Positions 62,522 through 64,000 of a stretch of DNA of 64,000 nucleotides are shown here, in pieces. Source of the DNA: Adiantum capillus-veneris. Its lineage: Eukaryota; Streptophyta; Polypodiopsida; Polypodiales; Pteridaceae. The notes beneath the pieces are model-generated. The model was not told the DNA's origin. It did not search any database and saw only the letters and a list, made by a program, of their open reading frames with translations. Each line of letters begins with the position of its first letter. Position 1 is the first letter of the stretch. The translations under genes were made by a program, and so were the position numbers. Location of the stretch: NCBI GenBank assembly GCA_014529385.2, contig CM043944.1, positions 53,602,768 to 53,666,767 of the forward strand. The letters are read 5' to 3'.

Positions 62522-63950
62522 ATGTCCGATGCATCGATAAAACTCCATAAAGCACCATGGATTTTCACAGGACCCCAAGAACGCAAAGTAAAAGAGACCA
62601 TTCCATCTTTGGGGACCCCCACTGGCGTAATGCACTCGCTCCGAACGTGTTTTACTAAAGAAGGAAAGCTTACCGGTTTGAAGTCACATGATTGGCATAA
62701 AATGTGTCAGGTACGTTAATAATGGAATATATCATAGTGGAAATTGTGTAACAAATTTGTGTGTGGAATTTAATATCATTGTTGCACGTGTTTTGCAGTT
62801 TATTTTACCGGTTGCCATTGAGGGATGTTTGTCTCTTGACGTTCGTAACACAATCTACAAACTTGCGAAGTTGGTGCAATGGATCTCACAAAAGGAGATG
62901 AACGTAGACTCCATACCATTTGCCAAACTAAACGTGCGGAGGTTGTGTGCATGTTTGAGAAACATTTTCCTACTACCATGCTAACCCCATTCAGGTGCAT
63001 CTTCTTGTTCACATAGTTGATGAGGTGGAAATAGCTAGCACAGTACATTGCAGATGGATGTTCTTTTTAGAACGTTTCATGAAAACGCTCAAGGGATATG
63101 TGCGTCAGAAGGCACGTCCCGAGGGTAGCATGGTAGAAGGTTGACTGGTATCAGAGTCCCTAGTGTACATTGGAGAGTGGCTAGATGGATTTGATAAAGC
63201 CCCGATGTTGAGAAGAAGATGACGGAAGATCTAGAGGCTAAAATCAACCGATTTTTCATGCTTCACAATCCAGTGATGCAAAAGTGGATTTCACAATATG
63301 AGGATGCAAAGCAAGAGCGACAAAGGGCACGAATCGAGTGGAGACGGGGAAGATGACCACCGATGCACTATCTGACGGGTCTGGAGAGCCTACCAACATT
63401 CATGATCTTAAGATGGTTGCACAACCAATTGAATAGCGCACAACAATGCGGTGAAGAAGTGACTGAGGAAGAGTGGGAGTACTCTCGGGGTTGCGCGACC
63501 AAGGTAAGTTTGCAATGTACGACTAGTTACTTTCTAGATGTTTGAACGGCCACTCATAATCTTTGTTGGTTGTAGTATAAGTCATCCAAAACAGCATGGT
63601 GTAAAGGTCAACATTTTAGGGTGGAACGGATCGATAAAAAGCGTTTTACTCAAGATTGTGGAATCATGGAAAAATTTGAACAGTCTAGTCGACGAGAGTC
63701 CTCTAATGCAGATCCTGTGGTGGCGGAACTCACTTACTTCGGCATGCCACAAAAGATTTTCAGGATCGATTATAGAGGATTTTTTGTCAACTTGTTCGAC
63801 GTGCAATGGTTCAAGATAATCATGGAAGGTCGCAATGCTACTGTGCGTATAGGAGAGTCTGGTTTTCTTGAGGTGGATTCAACTAAGAAATGGACTGACC
63901 TAAGAGACACTTTCGTACTACCCGAGCCTTGTGAACAAGTAAGTATGTAA
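62522..63950 (+). pseudogene. CACTA-2 TNP2 transposase, C-terminal half (DUF4218, DUF4216)
   Basis: Exon 62522-62710 ends LTGLKSHDWHKMCQ, the TNP2 G(L/M)KSHD motif. An intron (62711-62798, GT..AG) follows in phase, then FILPVAIEGCLSLDVRNTIY. A shift near 62940-63000 and a stop near 63143 break the DUF4218 part, which reads HLLVHIVDEVEIASTVHCRW and ERFMKTLKGYVRQKARPEGS in pieces. A further intron (63504-63575) leads to the DUF4216 exon (RFTQDCGIMEKFEQ, ELTYFGMPQKIFRIDYRG). That exon ends at a GTAAGT donor near 63940, so the gene continues beyond the window. The N-terminal half is not to the left because copia and Tat-2 occupy that side. This is the portion CACTA-1 lacks. Confidence 0.9.
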
Positions 63951-64000
63951 ATAGTTAACATCCCATTTTAGAATTTATGTGCTTGGATGCTCTCATGTAA

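Overview
The window is repeat-dominated nuclear DNA from a land plant. Evidence for this: a CACTA (En/Spm) DNA transposon with plant-type TNP2 and DUF4216/DUF4218 coding regions, a captured plant-only HIPP metal-binding gene, Ty3/gypsy elements of the dual-RNase-H Tat type, a Ty1/copia element primed by initiator tRNA-Met, and long GA/CT and AC microsatellites. I found no intact host gene. The nesting and the young insertions fit a large plant genome (fern, lycophyte, gymnosperm or large angiosperm); I cannot name the species.

Layout. 1-2.7 kb: the 3' end of a decayed LTR element (LTR-C) whose last ORF is a coiled-coil protein of unknown family. 3.05-5.85 kb: small tandem repeats (about 125, 18 and 40 bp) and a tRNA-like candidate. 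5.85-35.4 kb: one satellite field, a bipartite monomer of about 180/141 bp with a conserved box (TTGGACAAGTGGTGGACC). It is interrupted by CACTA-1 (6096-11013), by a decayed LTR element (LTR-B, about 11.06-13.83 kb) and by a young Tat element (Tat-1, 24249-32963). Around Tat-1 the satellite has a duplicated 2.8-kb higher-order unit.

35.4-53.9 kb: a tandem, LTR-sharing array of a family (LTR-A) with 2.6-kb LTRs. It carries gag plus an unknown second ORF and shows no pol. One inversion (38149-53710) has turned the array into a large palindrome-like structure, and a third Tat element (Tat-3, minus strand, 40034-49211) sits inside one LTR. 53.9-55.17 kb: a fragment of another gag. 55.17-60.64 kb: Tat-2, a broken relative of Tat-1. 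60.64-62.52 kb: the 5' part of a copia element on the minus strand, whose LTR abuts the C-terminal half of a second CACTA transposase (CACTA-2) that runs out of the window.

How the parts relate. All the genes belong to mobile elements and almost all are broken. The Tat elements share an ORF upstream of gag that is conserved at protein level between distant copies. Every non-copia LTR element whose primer site is visible has the same unusual one, TGGYGCCCCCAYNGAGGA. CACTA-1 has lost its catalytic transposase core but keeps its ends and target duplication, and it carries a HIPP fragment still ending in a CaaX prenylation motif.
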